A stretch of 64,000 bases of DNA from Sulfuricella sp. (lineage in GTDB: Bacteria; Pseudomonadota; Gammaproteobacteria; Burkholderiales; Sulfuricellaceae): positions 1-64,000 of the forward strand of contig JAGXQV010000049.1 of assembly GCA_018336195.1 (NCBI GenBank). Reading direction: 5' to 3'. The notes beneath the pieces were generated by a model, which saw nothing but the letters and a program-made list of their open reading frames with translations, searched no databases and was not told the DNA's origin. This document shows, in pieces, positions 1 to 9,474 of the stretch (position 1 is its first letter; each line of letters begins with the position of its first letter). The position numbers and the translations under genes are program-made.

Positions 1-725
1 CAAAACCCAACCAGCATCGTCACCATAAGTGGACGTGCATATTGGATTGCGAATGAATGGAATTCATCCCGCGCCAGCTTCTCGAAGGTCCAAGGATAAA
101 GGATTCGATTACTATATGCACCACGAAAAGCAAGCCAAACCATGGATATAAGCACAGTAACCAATATGGCGCTTGCTTGGACTATAAAATAGTATTTAAG
201 TGTTAGCATGCCCCATATAAACAATGTAAGAATGCCTACCGTCTTAAGAATATTCTGAAACAATCTGGCCTTCTCAAACCCCACCGTTAAAGCACGTCCA
301 TCAGCAAGATAAGTGCAGAGTTGATAAAGGAATGTTACCGATGAAAATGCCAACGCAAACCAAAGGTAAATTGGTTGTATATCCGGCCAAATCCAGTCGT
401 TTATCCCTAACAGTACAGCGACAGCGATGAATATTGCAAAGCCTATGATTACCAATATTGATTGGTAGAAAACCACCCCTGACGCATAATCGGTGTTTTC
501 CTTATGCCCTTTACGCGAGATCCAGTTGAAGTACGCGGCCGGAAGTTGTAGCGTGAGCGTATTTAGTACTAAGTTAAAATTCGCGGTCAGGAATTCGAAG
601 CGTCCGAAATCGGCAGGCCCTAGAGATCTTGGAACAACCGCTAGGGCAACAACACCAAGGATAAGAGCGGCAAAATTGCCAAGCAGCTTATAAATAAACC
701 GCTTTTTTAATGAGTGAGTAGTCAA
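1..725 (-). CDS. Wzx-type polysaccharide flippase, N-terminal part (cut by window edge)
   Basis: The reverse strand is open from a TTG at 725 to the window edge, about 241 residues with no stop. The protein is strongly hydrophobic with repeated membrane segments and begins with a basic stretch followed by a segment containing LLGNFAALILGVVALAV, then PRSLGPADFGRFEF. That opening (a conserved helix, then the LGPxxFGxF-type motif) is typical of the PST/Wzx oligosaccharide transporters that flip lipid-linked sugar repeat units across the inner membrane. No ATG lies near the start; TTG is the first usable start after an upstream in-frame TGA. It follows the neighbouring glycosyltransferase-like gene by 12 bases on the same strand, so it should be the distal part of the legionaminic operon. 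The C-terminus is not visible. Confidence 0.75.
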   Translation of the reverse strand, partial: MTTHSLKKRFIYKLLGNFAALILGVVALAVVPRSLGPADFGRFEFLTANFNLVLNTLTLQLPAAYFNWISRKGHKENTDYASGVVFYQSILVIIGFAIFIAVAVLLGINDWIWPDIQPIYLWFALAFSSVTFLYQLCTYLADGRALTVGFEKARLFQNILKTVGILTLFIWGMLTLKYYFIVQASAILVTVLISMVWLAFRGAYSNRILYPWTFEKLARDEFHSFAIQYARPLMVTMLVGF

Positions 726-737
726 CGGATTAATATG

Positions 738-1895
738 TCAACGTGCACTAATTTCACGCCAGAATATTTCTTGCGTAGTTGTGTGCTCCGATTCATGAGT
801 TGTTAGGTAATCATATTTAAATTTTTCGTAACGGATTGAATCAACATCACCAATACTTATCTGATCACATTCAGTTATTTCATTGGTGTTATAGATAGGT
901 GCACCGAGAAAATCAGCCATACTTTGGATTACAACAATAATTGGTGTATGCCCATATAAAATATTCATCTCTTCGGTGTAAACGAAGATAATGGGTTTAC
1001 GATTGAGTACCGCATAGCTAACAGACGCACTGTGATGTGATATTACAAATTCTGCATCTCTAACCAGCTCAGGCGTGACGCCACAAAAAATATCGCGCCC
1101 GTTAAAAGTCTCTGGATTATAGTTCGCCTTTGGGTGGGCGGCGACGACAACTTTTACGCCATACTTCAATTCCAGCAACTCAAAAAAATGATTTAATGAT
1201 TGAAGATACTCACTTGGATTAATGGCTTTGAGGCCAAAGATAACAAGATCAGATTGGTTGGTAAGGTAAACATCCAGGAAAACCGCGTAACGCTCATTTA
1301 CAAGCCTACCTCCGCCTTCAGACATTACTCTCATATATTGGTCATAATCGCAAAAATTTATTGGCACCATCTTGGCTGAATGCTGTTCGCTGCGCATTAA
1401 CACTTGCCCTGCTGCAAAAACAATTTCAAAGGGTTGAATAAATTTTAAATTTTTATATATTCTCGCTTTAATTGCGTTAAATGCCTTTTTAACAAGAGTT
1501 AATGGATTTGAAATAAGCCCATGCAAAACTTGCTGCGCTCTTCCACTGCGCTCACCAGGAAATGCCGCCCACAATATATATATCATTCGTACATGGTGCT
1601 TACCCAGCAGCCTATACAGCTTGACCGTACTACCAGCGTAATTAACCAGCATTACAAAATATGCATCAATATTTTCAGGATGACACAGCATCGCTTCGAT
1701 TGCATCATACGTCTTGGGAACATACAAATAGTTCGCATTAATTGCACCTGGCTCATCTATTTCACCAAACAATAATGGCAACACATCCCAATATTCAACA
1801 GATACATTCCGTGCACGCAAATAATTGATATACCAATCACGTTCCATTTTTTCGGATAGATGAGCGTGACCGATATATATGACTTTCCGGCTCAT
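738..1895 (-). CDS. Putative glycosyltransferase of the legionaminic acid cluster
   Basis: A 385-residue soluble protein that I do not recognise at family level. The N-terminus (SRKVIYIGHAHLSE) looks like the first strand of a GT-B fold. The second half has VVVAAHPKANYNP, then AEFVISHHSASVSYAV and KPIIFVYTEE. That order (a His-Pro signature, then a His/Ser-rich loop, then a variable acceptor strand) is seen in GT-B enzymes that process CMP-sialic-acid-like donors and in poly-sugar phosphotransferases. The start was placed at ATG 1895, not 1904, because it overlaps the stop of the preceding dehydrogenase by ATGA. Position between CMP-sugar synthesis genes and a flippase suggests it transfers the nonulosonic acid; that function is inferred. 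Confidence 0.6.
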   Translation of the reverse strand: MSRKVIYIGHAHLSEKMERDWYINYLRARNVSVEYWDVLPLLFGEIDEPGAINANYLYVPKTYDAIEAMLCHPENIDAYFVMLVNYAGSTVKLYRLLGKHHVRMIYILWAAFPGERSGRAQQVLHGLISNPLTLVKKAFNAIKARIYKNLKFIQPFEIVFAAGQVLMRSEQHSAKMVPINFCDYDQYMRVMSEGGGRLVNERYAVFLDVYLTNQSDLVIFGLKAINPSEYLQSLNHFFELLELKYGVKVVVAAHPKANYNPETFNGRDIFCGVTPELVRDAEFVISHHSASVSYAVLNRKPIIFVYTEEMNILYGHTPIIVVIQSMADFLGAPIYNTNEITECDQISIGDVDSIRYEKFKYDYLTTHESEHTTTQEIFWREISAR

Positions 1896-2671
1896 AAAGA
1901 CCAACCATCATCAATGATAATATTCTGACCGTTGATGAATTTTGACATATCACTTAACAAAAATAGTAGTGCACCTTGCAGATCATCGGCATCGAGCATC
2001 CCCTTGGATGCGGCAAAATTGTTATAGCGCGATAAAAATTCGTCGGGCTGTCCATCCAGAATGCCGCCTGGGCTGATCGCATTCACTTGAACATTGCTAC
2101 CCTTGAGGTACTGGGCAAGATATTTCGTGAGATGGATAATCGCTGATTTGATGGCTGCATATTCGACAGGCATAGTCATGGCAGTGCGCTCATATACATT
2201 AAAGCGTGGTGCAACCACGCCGTATATGGATGCCATATTAATTATCGTACCGTGTCCCTGCTTCTTAAAATAGCTAGCAAATTGCTGCGAAGCCAGGAAA
2301 TACCCCCCCAAGTGTGAAGATACGTTTTGACAGAAATCATCGTAGCTTACGTCCTCAAATTTTCGACCAAAATTTTTGTTTCTTGGATATGCATTATTGA
2401 CCAGCGCATCAATCTTTCCATATTTATCATGAAGGTATGCAATCGCGGCCGTAATGGATTCCTTAGAGGTTATATCTAACTCAACAATGACCACATTACC
2501 CTGAAGACGATCTTTTTGTAATTCTTCAAAGAGGCTGTTGCTGGCGCCCTTATTCAGATCAGCCACAACCGCGATACCACCATGCTCAGCAATACAGCGC
2601 ACAAAGCCCCGTCCAATCAGCCCTGCCCCTCCCGTAACAACAATCACCATACCACTAAGCATCGTCCGCAT
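1892..2671 (-). CDS. ptmA: SDR-family oxidoreductase, PtmA-like
   Basis: A short-chain dehydrogenase of about 259 residues. It has the NAD(P) glycine motif (TGGAGLIGRG), an NNAYP motif after the fourth strand, a serine in NMASIYG and the catalytic pair in VEYAAIKSA (Tyr-x3-Lys), so it should be active. In Campylobacter, PtmA works with PtmF and PtmE at the front of the legionaminic acid route, where GDP-glucosamine is made by an unusual path; the same three proteins occur together here. The start is set at ATG 2671, which has a GGGGTGG ribosome-binding site 8 bases upstream; GTG 2683 and later ATGs are alternatives. It overlaps the acyltransferase gene upstream by 17 bases and the glycosyltransferase gene downstream by 4. 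Confidence 0.72.
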   Translation of the reverse strand: MRTMLSGMVIVVTGGAGLIGRGFVRCIAEHGGIAVVADLNKGASNSLFEELQKDRLQGNVVIVELDITSKESITAAIAYLHDKYGKIDALVNNAYPRNKNFGRKFEDVSYDDFCQNVSSHLGGYFLASQQFASYFKKQGHGTIINMASIYGVVAPRFNVYERTAMTMPVEYAAIKSAIIHLTKYLAQYLKGSNVQVNAISPGGILDGQPDEFLSRYNNFAASKGMLDADDLQGALLFLLSDMSKFINGQNIIIDDGWSL

Positions 2672-3233
2672 ATTGATGTCCACCCCTGATCGTTCGTTTG
2701 ATAGTTGCCGGATTTCCCATTGCTAGCACCCTGCTTGGAATATTCTTCGTAACCACACTTCCGGCACCGACTACGGAGTTCTCGCCGACAGTTACTCCAG
2801 GCAAGATGATCGCATTGGCCCCGATCCAACATCCCTGTTTAAGAACAACGGGAGCCGAAGGATAATGCCCTTGATCGATAATTGGAATATTGGGGTCGTC
2901 AAAGCGGTGATTATGTACATATATATGCACCCCCGAACCCAGCATGACATTGTCTTCAATCGTTATGCCAGCGCCATCCCCACGAGGATCGGCAAACAAC
3001 ATGCTACCGGGACGAATAACTACCCGATTTCCTAAGTTAATTTTGGAACAACAAATAGCGTATGCACCAGGCCGGAACTCAGCTCCGTTACCAAAATATT
3101 TAAATTTTCTCTCACACAGTGCACGCATGGTCGACTTGAAATGCAAGCGCCAGTGAGTGTAAGGAATGTCTGGCCCCAATCTGTCTGCAATTTTCCAAAA
3201 CTTAATCCGATCCCAAACCTCGGACCACTTCAT
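2655..3233 (-). CDS. Hexapeptide-repeat O-acetyltransferase (WbbJ/maltose-acetyltransferase type)
   Basis: A 192-residue left-handed beta-helix acyltransferase. Hexapeptide turns run from about residue 60 to 175 (for example NLGNRVVIRPG, GITIEDNVMLGSG, GCWIGANAIILPGVTVGENSVVGAGSVVT), and a catalytic-type His occurs in IYVHNHRFDD. It should transfer an acetyl group from acetyl-CoA to a hydroxyl of a sugar. It starts at ATG 3233, overlapping the legF stop by ATGA, so it is translationally coupled to CMP-sugar synthesis. A likely role is O-acetylation of the legionaminic acid or the assembled repeat. It is distinct from the NeuD-type acetyltransferase further up the operon, which makes a second acetylation site plausible. 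Confidence 0.72.
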   Translation of the reverse strand: MKWSEVWDRIKFWKIADRLGPDIPYTHWRLHFKSTMRALCERKFKYFGNGAEFRPGAYAICCSKINLGNRVVIRPGSMLFADPRGDGAGITIEDNVMLGSGVHIYVHNHRFDDPNIPIIDQGHYPSAPVVLKQGCWIGANAIILPGVTVGENSVVGAGSVVTKNIPSRVLAMGNPATIKRTIRGGHQYADDA

Positions 3234-3946
3234 AACACATCCTTACCAACATGAAGATCATTTGACATAAGAAACTCAACAAACCTAAAATCAATCTCAG
3301 AATCGATATCTATTGAGCGTTCTTCTGGCATAACATAAAGTTTTGTATCCGCATTGAATACTGTACCTTTAACAAACAGAACAGCGTGTTTCCATACATA
3401 GATTGATGCATTCATGTCATAGCATTTTGGTGCATCCTGCCTCCTGACAACAGGAATTTCCAGAAGCTTGGATAATTCAACCCCCCCATTTTCATTCAAC
3501 TCCACGAGGTTGAAATAGGGTGAACGGCGTGATGGCATAGCGGTTATAACATTCCCAGCGCCACTCTCCTCAAGAAGAGCAACTGCCATTTGAATATCCC
3601 CAACTGAGCGCAATGGAGAGGTTGCATCGAGATCCACTATGGTGTCAAAACTGCAGTTCTTCTGCCGCTCCACTTCCTCCACGCAGTGCCTAATCACCGG
3701 CAATTTGGCAGCCACATCGGTTGCTAGTTCATCCGGCCTTTTGATTAAATAATCAGCACCATATTCTTTCGAAATTTCAAGAATCAGGTCAGAATCACTG
3801 CTTACAGCAATCGCCTCAAACAGACCTGATGCTTTGGCTTGCTCAATACTATGCGCGATAAGTGGCCTGCCGAGAAGCGGCCGGATGTTCTTCCCCTTGA
3901 CCCCTTTTGAGCCACCACGGGCACATATTGTACAAATACGTTTCAT
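3230..3946 (-). CDS. legF: CMP-legionaminic acid synthetase (acylneuraminate cytidylyltransferase)
   Basis: A 238-residue cytidylyltransferase. The N-terminus has the signature ARGGSKGVKGKNIRPLLGRP (residues 9-28), where Arg10 and the Lys residues bind CTP. An LDATSPLR motif follows at mid-protein; this matches the LegF/NeuA family (the LD..SPLR loop binds the nonulosonic acid). It activates the nonulosonate to the CMP-sugar, the last cytoplasmic step before transfer. Start chosen at ATG 3946, which overlaps the upstream ptmF stop by ATGA, not ATG 3958. A CMP-sialic or CMP-pseudaminic acid synthetase is possible by sequence alone; the rest of the operon (legB/C/G, ptmE/F/A) favours legionaminic acid. 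Confidence 0.85.
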   Translation of the reverse strand: MKRICTICARGGSKGVKGKNIRPLLGRPLIAHSIEQAKASGLFEAIAVSSDSDLILEISKEYGADYLIKRPDELATDVAAKLPVIRHCVEEVERQKNCSFDTIVDLDATSPLRSVGDIQMAVALLEESGAGNVITAMPSRRSPYFNLVELNENGGVELSKLLEIPVVRRQDAPKCYDMNASIYVWKHAVLFVKGTVFNADTKLYVMPEERSIDIDSEIDFRFVEFLMSNDLHVGKDVL

Positions 3947-4854
3947 CGCACCATCCATTTCCCATGCCTAGCTGCCATTTCAGCCGCCTCAATCAACCTC
4001 AATGCTCCAAGCCCTTCGTCCAAGGAACATAGGGTATCCGTATCACCGGACAGAATTGCCTCGTGCATCGCACGATAGGAGTCATCCCGCTCGATAACAT
4101 ATGATTCGATGTCGCCATCGATTTTAATGGTTCCCTTAATGAGATCAGCCTCAAACGTATGCTTGGCGGTATTGATCAGCACGAAACGGCGTGCCGAGCG
4201 ATCCAGATAGTTTAGTTGCAGCGTCACGATTGGACAGGCCGGAGTAACCAGCATTAGCGCAAAGACATCATCGCTAGTAATTTCCAAAGGACTAAAATGG
4301 CCGCCAATGGCACTTACCCGCTCCCAGCCGCCCAGCATCCACGCAAGGTAATCCAGCTCATGGCTAAGGTCCCTAAGCACTCCCCCACCTTGTTCAGTAC
4401 TGGCGGAATAGGATGCGCGGTAATCAGTTGCCGGCCTCCAGTCAGGAAGATACTGACCGACATAGGCCATCACGGATAGTATTTCCTCCCCTATCAGCAG
4501 ATACTTGAGTCGCTGAATGACTGGATGAAACCTTAAATTATAAGCAACGAAGACTTTTCTGAATGCATCTGACTGGACCACCAGACAACGGTTGAATATT
4601 GGCTTCTCCACCAAAACGATTCCAGAAAACCCAAGTTGACCGACCATCAGCAATGTTTCATGGTGCTGAGTTGTCGCATTGGCGATGACTACATAGTCAG
4701 GAAGCTCCGTTTTTAACGCTTCCGCCAAGTTATGGTAGACCACAGTGAAATCTACTTCACGTTGGCTTACGACCGCCGTACGACAACCTAGTTCCGATAA
4801 TAGCCTTGCATGCCTTGCTCCAATGGAACCATACCCAACAACCAATGTTTTCAC
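3943..4854 (-). CDS. ptmF: Gfo/Idh/MocA-family oxidoreductase, PtmF-like
   Basis: A 303-residue NAD(P)-dependent oxidoreductase with an N-terminal Rossmann motif (GYGSIGARHARLL, residues 8-20), VLVEKPIF in the family's conserved EKP position, and a C-terminal substrate domain containing DLSHELDYLAWM. In the legionaminic acid route described for Campylobacter, PtmF and PtmA help produce the glucosamine-phosphate precursor for GDP-GlcN synthesis. Both ends overlap neighbours by ATGA (ptmE upstream, legF downstream). The exact substrate cannot be told from sequence. Confidence 0.75.
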   Translation of the reverse strand: MKTLVVGYGSIGARHARLLSELGCRTAVVSQREVDFTVVYHNLAEALKTELPDYVVIANATTQHHETLLMVGQLGFSGIVLVEKPIFNRCLVVQSDAFRKVFVAYNLRFHPVIQRLKYLLIGEEILSVMAYVGQYLPDWRPATDYRASYSASTEQGGGVLRDLSHELDYLAWMLGGWERVSAIGGHFSPLEITSDDVFALMLVTPACPIVTLQLNYLDRSARRFVLINTAKHTFEADLIKGTIKIDGDIESYVIERDDSYRAMHEAILSGDTDTLCSLDEGLGALRLIEAAEMAARHGKWMVR

Positions 4855-5900
4855 GAAAAAATATCCTGATATTCACCATTGGCCCGGTTGTAGTCTGCTA
4901 AATGCCCAATATCAAGCCAATATTCTCGAATAGGAAATACCGTCGTTTCTTTTTTCAATCCGATCAATTTCTCAAATAGCGTAGGCATATCAAAGTAAGT
5001 ATTCTGAGAAATTAAATCTAGTGCTTCCGGCTCCAACACGTAAATGCCGGCATTGACGAAAAACCGCTGAACCGGTTTTTCGTCAATGCTAACAATGCGA
5101 TGGTCATCAATTTTCACAACACCATAAGGAACTTGAAAGTCATATTCCCGCACACACATAGTTGCACAGGCGCGATGCTCAGAATGAAAATCAAGCAGTT
5201 GTTTAAAATTCACTTTGGTTAGCAAGTCTCCATTCATAACCAATAATGATTCCGTTGGTTTTTCTGGGAGCAAGCTCAAGGCGCCCGCAGTTCCCAATCT
5301 CTGATCCTCATGTAGATAGTCAATATCGACCCCCCAGTTGGAGCCATCGCCAAAATGAGATTTAACGATATCAGCCATATAGTTAACTGAAATGTAAAAT
5401 CGACAAAAACCATATTCAATAAAGTTTTCCAAAATGGTTTCAAGTAACGGCTTGTTACCAACTTTGAGCATCGGCTTGGGGCACTCATCGGTTAATGGGT
5501 GCAAACGGCTCCCCAAACCACCCGCCATTAGCACTACCCGATTTTCCCTGTTGTGCGATTGAATCAATTCATCGAGGAGTTCCAGCCCTTTCACACAACG
5601 ATTTGCGTCAATTAACGGTATATGGCGCAGCCGCGTACGATGCATTGCAGCCAAAATTATTTCCCGACTTTCTTCTATACTTGCTACAGTCGGTTCCTGA
5701 TTCATGATCCTATGTACAGGTTCGTCCAGTGACATGCCCTTCAAAATGCCACGACGAATATCGCCATCCGTAACCGTTCCAAGCAAGCGATTGCTCTTGC
5801 CCACAACCAGAACGATCTGCATTGCGCTTTTGTCGAGGATTCTAATGGCTTCCCGGATGGAAGCCACCGGCGCCACCAGCGTTTTTCTCCAGGTACTCAT
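4851..5900 (-). CDS. ptmE: CBS-domain sugar nucleotidyltransferase, PtmE-like (GDP-glucosamine pyrophosphorylase)
   Basis: A 349-residue fusion. Two CBS motifs occupy residues 1-115 (SIREAIRILDKS, VTDGDIRRGIL, IPLIDANRCVKG). A nucleotidyltransferase domain follows, with MAGGLGSRLHPLTDECPKP at 125-143 and a catalytic Asp in VMNGDLLT. PtmE of Campylobacter has this same CBS plus transferase layout and makes GDP-glucosamine, the dedicated entry to legionaminic acid that keeps it apart from UDP-sugar pools. The CBS pair suggests control by an adenine nucleotide, which is an inference. Overlaps by ATGA with both neighbours. Confidence 0.82.
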   Translation of the reverse strand: MSTWRKTLVAPVASIREAIRILDKSAMQIVLVVGKSNRLLGTVTDGDIRRGILKGMSLDEPVHRIMNQEPTVASIEESREIILAAMHRTRLRHIPLIDANRCVKGLELLDELIQSHNRENRVVLMAGGLGSRLHPLTDECPKPMLKVGNKPLLETILENFIEYGFCRFYISVNYMADIVKSHFGDGSNWGVDIDYLHEDQRLGTAGALSLLPEKPTESLLVMNGDLLTKVNFKQLLDFHSEHRACATMCVREYDFQVPYGVVKIDDHRIVSIDEKPVQRFFVNAGIYVLEPEALDLISQNTYFDMPTLFEKLIGLKKETTVFPIREYWLDIGHLADYNRANGEYQDIFS

Positions 5901-6541
5901 ATTTTCAATTTCATCTTTTTCGCCGGAACACCTGCCACCATTGTGGCATCTGGTACATCGCGAATCACCACGGAACCTGCGGCAATAAGGGAATTACGTC
6001 CGATTGTAATTCCTTGAATCACAGTCGCCCCCGATCCAACGTGGGTGCTTTCCCCAACCTGAACCATGCCACAAAGCGTCACCCCCGGAGAAATATGGAC
6101 ATGATTCCCAAGCAGGCAATCGTGATCCACCGCAGCCTGTGTATTAATTATCGTATTAATCCCGATATGGCATCCGGCCTGAATCACTGCCCCCGCCATA
6201 ATTTGCACGCCTTCGGAAAGAACAACATCTCCCGCAATTATTGCCGATGGATGAACAATGTTGGCGAACTGGTAGCCCCTGTGTCTATAGCGCTCAAACA
6301 AGCGGGTACGATGCGCAGCATCCCGAATCGTACCTACTCCATTCACAAGGCGTACAGATTCAGGTGCGTGCATTTCTATGATCTCATCACTACCCAACAC
6401 CGGGATCCCCAAAAACATTTTCCCATACTTAGCTGAGTTCGAATCCGTCAGACCCAATATCTCAATCGAGTTAAGGCGCAACGCATCGATCAAAACCTTC
6501 GCATGCCCCCCCCCACCAAGAATAATCACCGGATAATTCAA
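5897..6541 (-). CDS. legH: NeuD/PglD-type sugar N-acetyltransferase, probable LegH
   Basis: A 214-residue protein with an N-terminal nucleotide-sugar-binding Rossmann-like domain (VIILGGGGHAKVLIDAL, residues 5-21) and a C-terminal left-handed beta-helix (from about residue 95: IVHPSAIIAGDVVLSEG onward). The His pair in AAVDHDCLLGNHVHI matches the general-base region of PglD-like enzymes, which use acetyl-CoA to N-acetylate a 4-amino sugar nucleotide. In this pathway LegH would act on the LegC product. A NeuD-like role on the finished nonulosonate is an alternative. It overlaps legI and ptmE by ATGA. Confidence 0.75.
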   Translation of the reverse strand: MNYPVIILGGGGHAKVLIDALRLNSIEILGLTDSNSAKYGKMFLGIPVLGSDEIIEMHAPESVRLVNGVGTIRDAAHRTRLFERYRHRGYQFANIVHPSAIIAGDVVLSEGVQIMAGAVIQAGCHIGINTIINTQAAVDHDCLLGNHVHISPGVTLCGMVQVGESTHVGSGATVIQGITIGRNSLIAAGSVVIRDVPDATMVAGVPAKKMKLKI

Positions 6542-7617
6542 GGTTGAACCTTATCGTCCTGCTGGTAATCTCTATCCGCGATCCTGCCCAACCACTCCCA
6601 ATAATGGGCTGGGCTGATCCCATCGCCCGGACGTTTAACTGTGAGATTGTCCTGCGTGAGCAATTCGCCTTTACAAATGTTCCGGGCAGCCACTAGGCTT
6701 TTTCGCGCTACTAGTCTGTTTTTCCATTCCGATGCTGCCGGGTGTTTGAGAGTAGAACCTAGCGCCAATTCGACTTCACGGATGGAACGCACCATTTGCT
6801 TCAGTTCATCAGGCTCAAGTGATGCCTTTTGATCGGGACCAGGAAGATTTCTATCAACTGTAAAATGTTTTTCAATAATTACGGCCCCCATGGCGATAGC
6901 GGCAACCGGGATCGCAATACCCACGGTATGGTCTGAATATCCAACTGGCAGACCGAAAGCCCGTTGCAGGGTACGGATGGCACACAGATTGATATCGGCA
7001 AAAGGTGCAGGGTATTCTGTCGTGCAATGCAGCAACGTGACCTTGTCTTTTAGTGCCCTTTGTCCGGTTTCGGAACCATAGGCATTCTCGAAGCCTTGTA
7101 CCGACGGTAACTCTTTGGGTAAAGTATAAGCGAATGCTAAAACTCCCAGCGCTGTTTCTATTTCCCCTAACGTGCACATGCCGGTGGAGAGGATAACTGG
7201 TTTCCCAGTTCGCGCTGCTTCGAACAAAAGTGGGGCGTTGGTAATATCGCCAGAGGAGAGCTTAATTCTGGGAAGAGCAAATTTGTGCACAAGCAAGTCC
7301 ATGCTTTCCAGATCGAAGGGGGTTGAGAGAAACTCGATACCTTTTAGATGACATTGCCGAATTAAGACAAAATGCGCCTCCCTATCCAACTCTAGCTTTT
7401 TAAGCATCTCATAGTGAGACTCTGTGGAATCGGTGGTCTTCTGCTGATATTCCGCCTTAGGCGCCGTGCGACTGACTAGCTTATCTGCCTTAAACGTCTG
7501 GAATTTGACAGCATCCGCCCCGGCAGCTGCAGCCACATCGATTAATTGAAGCGCCCTATCAAGAGAACCATTATGGTTAACGCCAGCTTCCGCGATGATT
7601 AAAGTACGATTAGCCAT
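6538..7617 (-). CDS. legI: Legionaminic acid synthase (NeuB family)
   Basis: A 359-residue nonulosonate synthase. The TIM barrel starts with IIAEAGVNHNGSLDRA (residues 7-22) and contains KFQTFKADKL, STPFD, KLSSGDITN, LSTGMC, LLHCTTEYPAP and GYSDHT, all family signatures, including the Glu, His and metal-binding residues. A C-terminal antifreeze-like SAF domain covers about 290-350 (ARKSLVAARNICKGELLTQDNLTVKRPG). It condenses the 6-deoxy-2,4-diacetamido mannose-type sugar released by LegG with phosphoenolpyruvate. NeuB and PseI paralogues share the fold; the surrounding leg genes decide the name. A gap of about 110 bases separates it from the FkbH gene upstream. Confidence 0.88.
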   Translation of the reverse strand: MANRTLIIAEAGVNHNGSLDRALQLIDVAAAAGADAVKFQTFKADKLVSRTAPKAEYQQKTTDSTESHYEMLKKLELDREAHFVLIRQCHLKGIEFLSTPFDLESMDLLVHKFALPRIKLSSGDITNAPLLFEAARTGKPVILSTGMCTLGEIETALGVLAFAYTLPKELPSVQGFENAYGSETGQRALKDKVTLLHCTTEYPAPFADINLCAIRTLQRAFGLPVGYSDHTVGIAIPVAAIAMGAVIIEKHFTVDRNLPGPDQKASLEPDELKQMVRSIREVELALGSTLKHPAASEWKNRLVARKSLVAARNICKGELLTQDNLTVKRPGDGISPAHYWEWLGRIADRDYQQDDKVQP

Positions 7618-7728
7618 TTGATAATTATTTCGCGAACGACTTGCAGTCGAATGATCGGAAACGATGATTTCCGCTTCGACTCATGTGAACCTCACAGATG
7701 CCTGCCATCCACCAACACTGGTATCGGC

Positions 7729-9474
7729 TCAAGCTGGCTTACTCATAATAATGTAGTTGGCCGCTGGATTTCTACACCGCCCAACCGTAAAGGTACAAAC
7801 ACCTGTTTTAACATCCTCTGAAAAGCCCATTTTGCCCAGCAAAGTAGCTACTAAATTGTTTTTATCTGAGGCAACGTATTTGCCAGTTACAATATCGCCA
7901 TCAGATAGCATCATTGACAGAAAATGATTAAAAACAAAATTCTCCACCCCCCTACCTATAGTTCGGCAAGACATCAACCAATTGTCTATCTCCCAATCTT
8001 TAGATGTCTTCTCCGCAATAAATACGGATATTATTCCATAGTCACTATATTTATCTTTAAGGCGATAACAATAACAGAAAGAATTTTCTCGGGTAGCCGC
8101 CCCTTCTAATTCGCCACGGGTAAGCCTTTTCGTCGTCAGGTTGAACTGATTTGTTTTATGAATGAGTTCAAAGACCCGGTCAAAATTGCTTGCAGTTACC
8201 TTTTCAGGCGTTATCGCAAGGTTCAGATTTTTGAGAAACACGGAATAGTCGGCATGTTTCCCTGCCTCTTCTTTTCTTTGCCTTTCGGCGATATACATAC
8301 TAGATTTTTTCGAGTCCTCTTTGTTAATTTTTCCTACGGTCAAATAGCCGCTACAGGACAAATACTCACACCATATTTCCGCATTCTCTGGAAGCTCTGG
8401 AACGATCACCTCTGGCAGATTGCTCTTAACCTCCTCTCGCTCAAACTTGGCGTCATCAAGAAACAATACACCCGTAGATGTCAAATTCAACTCCGTCAAT
8501 ATTTTTTGAATGTTTTCTGACTTTGGCTCCCAATTGATTTCATAGGCCACGAAGTCATCAAACTTCAGAACCATTTCTCTTCTATTATCAAATACTTTTT
8601 TTGCAAGCTCAAATGAGTTTTTAGAGCAAATCGCAAGCAACACCCCTGCTTCTTTAAGGCTTAATAAGTAATTTTGAAGCATGAGATAAGGATATCCAGT
8701 GGAATCCCTATCGAGCCCCACGCCCTCCCACCCAAGATCACCGACAACACCTTGCCAAAGCGTATTATCCAAGTCTGTAATCACGAGCCTGGTGGGTCTT
8801 CTAACCAAGCTTTCAATAAAACTGGCCAAGTAATTTCCATACAAAGGAAAGCAATTTGGGTGGCAACAAAGTTTGGCACTCATTAGATATTTTGAAGGGT
8901 GCCATTTTGCGAATCCGAATTCCATGATTAAAGGGTTGATATCGACAATGTGAACTATGTTCTCGAGTTCACGTTGCAGTTCTTTCCTAAAGGTACTGAC
9001 TGACCGATAAAAGAACGACGTTTGATCAAAACCCTCCCTGAGACTCTCCGGCAAGACCAGAACAATTTCACTCCGGCTTTTTTCCTTATAGCGTTCCAGC
9101 AGGTCTTTTAGAACTATTGCAAATTCGCTTGCGCTTTTATTGCGATCGAAAACAATACGAGTAGACGACAACAGCAACAGTGTATAGTCCGCCCCGCACC
9201 GATACGTCTCGCTTTCCTGATTGTTGAGTTCAAACTCCCATTGATCAAAGGGTGCCTCGTATATGTTCGGGCTAATACCATTAAAAACAAGGGATGTATA
9301 TATTGAATTTACTAGATATTGCGTTGAAAAATTTGCCAATACAGTGACTGATATTTTTGTCTTAGCTCTAGATTGAAGGTCTTCGCTTCTCGCCTCCTTA
9401 AATTTCTTGCCCAATTCCGAAGCAGTTGACGATGTACTAAAAATAAATTTATTAATCATTTCTTGATACGACAA
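7729..9474 (-). CDS. FkbH-type HAD-IIIC protein (putative glyceryl-ACP synthase or phosphatase)
   Basis: A 581-residue protein. Residues 228-340 hold a HAD-IIIC domain with DLDNTLWQG; the nucleophile and acid are Asp234 and Asp236. Later HAD motifs are ICSKNS and LFLDDAKFEREEV. The N-terminal 220 residues resemble the SGNH-like companion domain of FkbH proteins, and the last 150 residues (HKTNQFNLTTKRLT, then DNWLMSCRTIGRGVE) have the C-terminal GNAT-like signature of this family. In polyketide systems FkbH proteins take 1,3-bisphosphoglycerate and load glycerate onto a carrier protein. The acyl carrier protein three genes upstream supports that role here. It overlaps the preceding GNAT-like gene by 19 bases. 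Confidence 0.82.
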   Translation of the reverse strand: MSYQEMINKFIFSTSSTASELGKKFKEARSEDLQSRAKTKISVTVLANFSTQYLVNSIYTSLVFNGISPNIYEAPFDQWEFELNNQESETYRCGADYTLLLLSSTRIVFDRNKSASEFAIVLKDLLERYKEKSRSEIVLVLPESLREGFDQTSFFYRSVSTFRKELQRELENIVHIVDINPLIMEFGFAKWHPSKYLMSAKLCCHPNCFPLYGNYLASFIESLVRRPTRLVITDLDNTLWQGVVGDLGWEGVGLDRDSTGYPYLMLQNYLLSLKEAGVLLAICSKNSFELAKKVFDNRREMVLKFDDFVAYEINWEPKSENIQKILTELNLTSTGVLFLDDAKFEREEVKSNLPEVIVPELPENAEIWCEYLSCSGYLTVGKINKEDSKKSSMYIAERQRKEEAGKHADYSVFLKNLNLAITPEKVTASNFDRVFELIHKTNQFNLTTKRLTRGELEGAATRENSFCYCYRLKDKYSDYGIISVFIAEKTSKDWEIDNWLMSCRTIGRGVENFVFNHFLSMMLSDGDIVTGKYVASDKNNLVATLLGKMGFSEDVKTGVCTFTVGRCRNPAANYIIMSKPA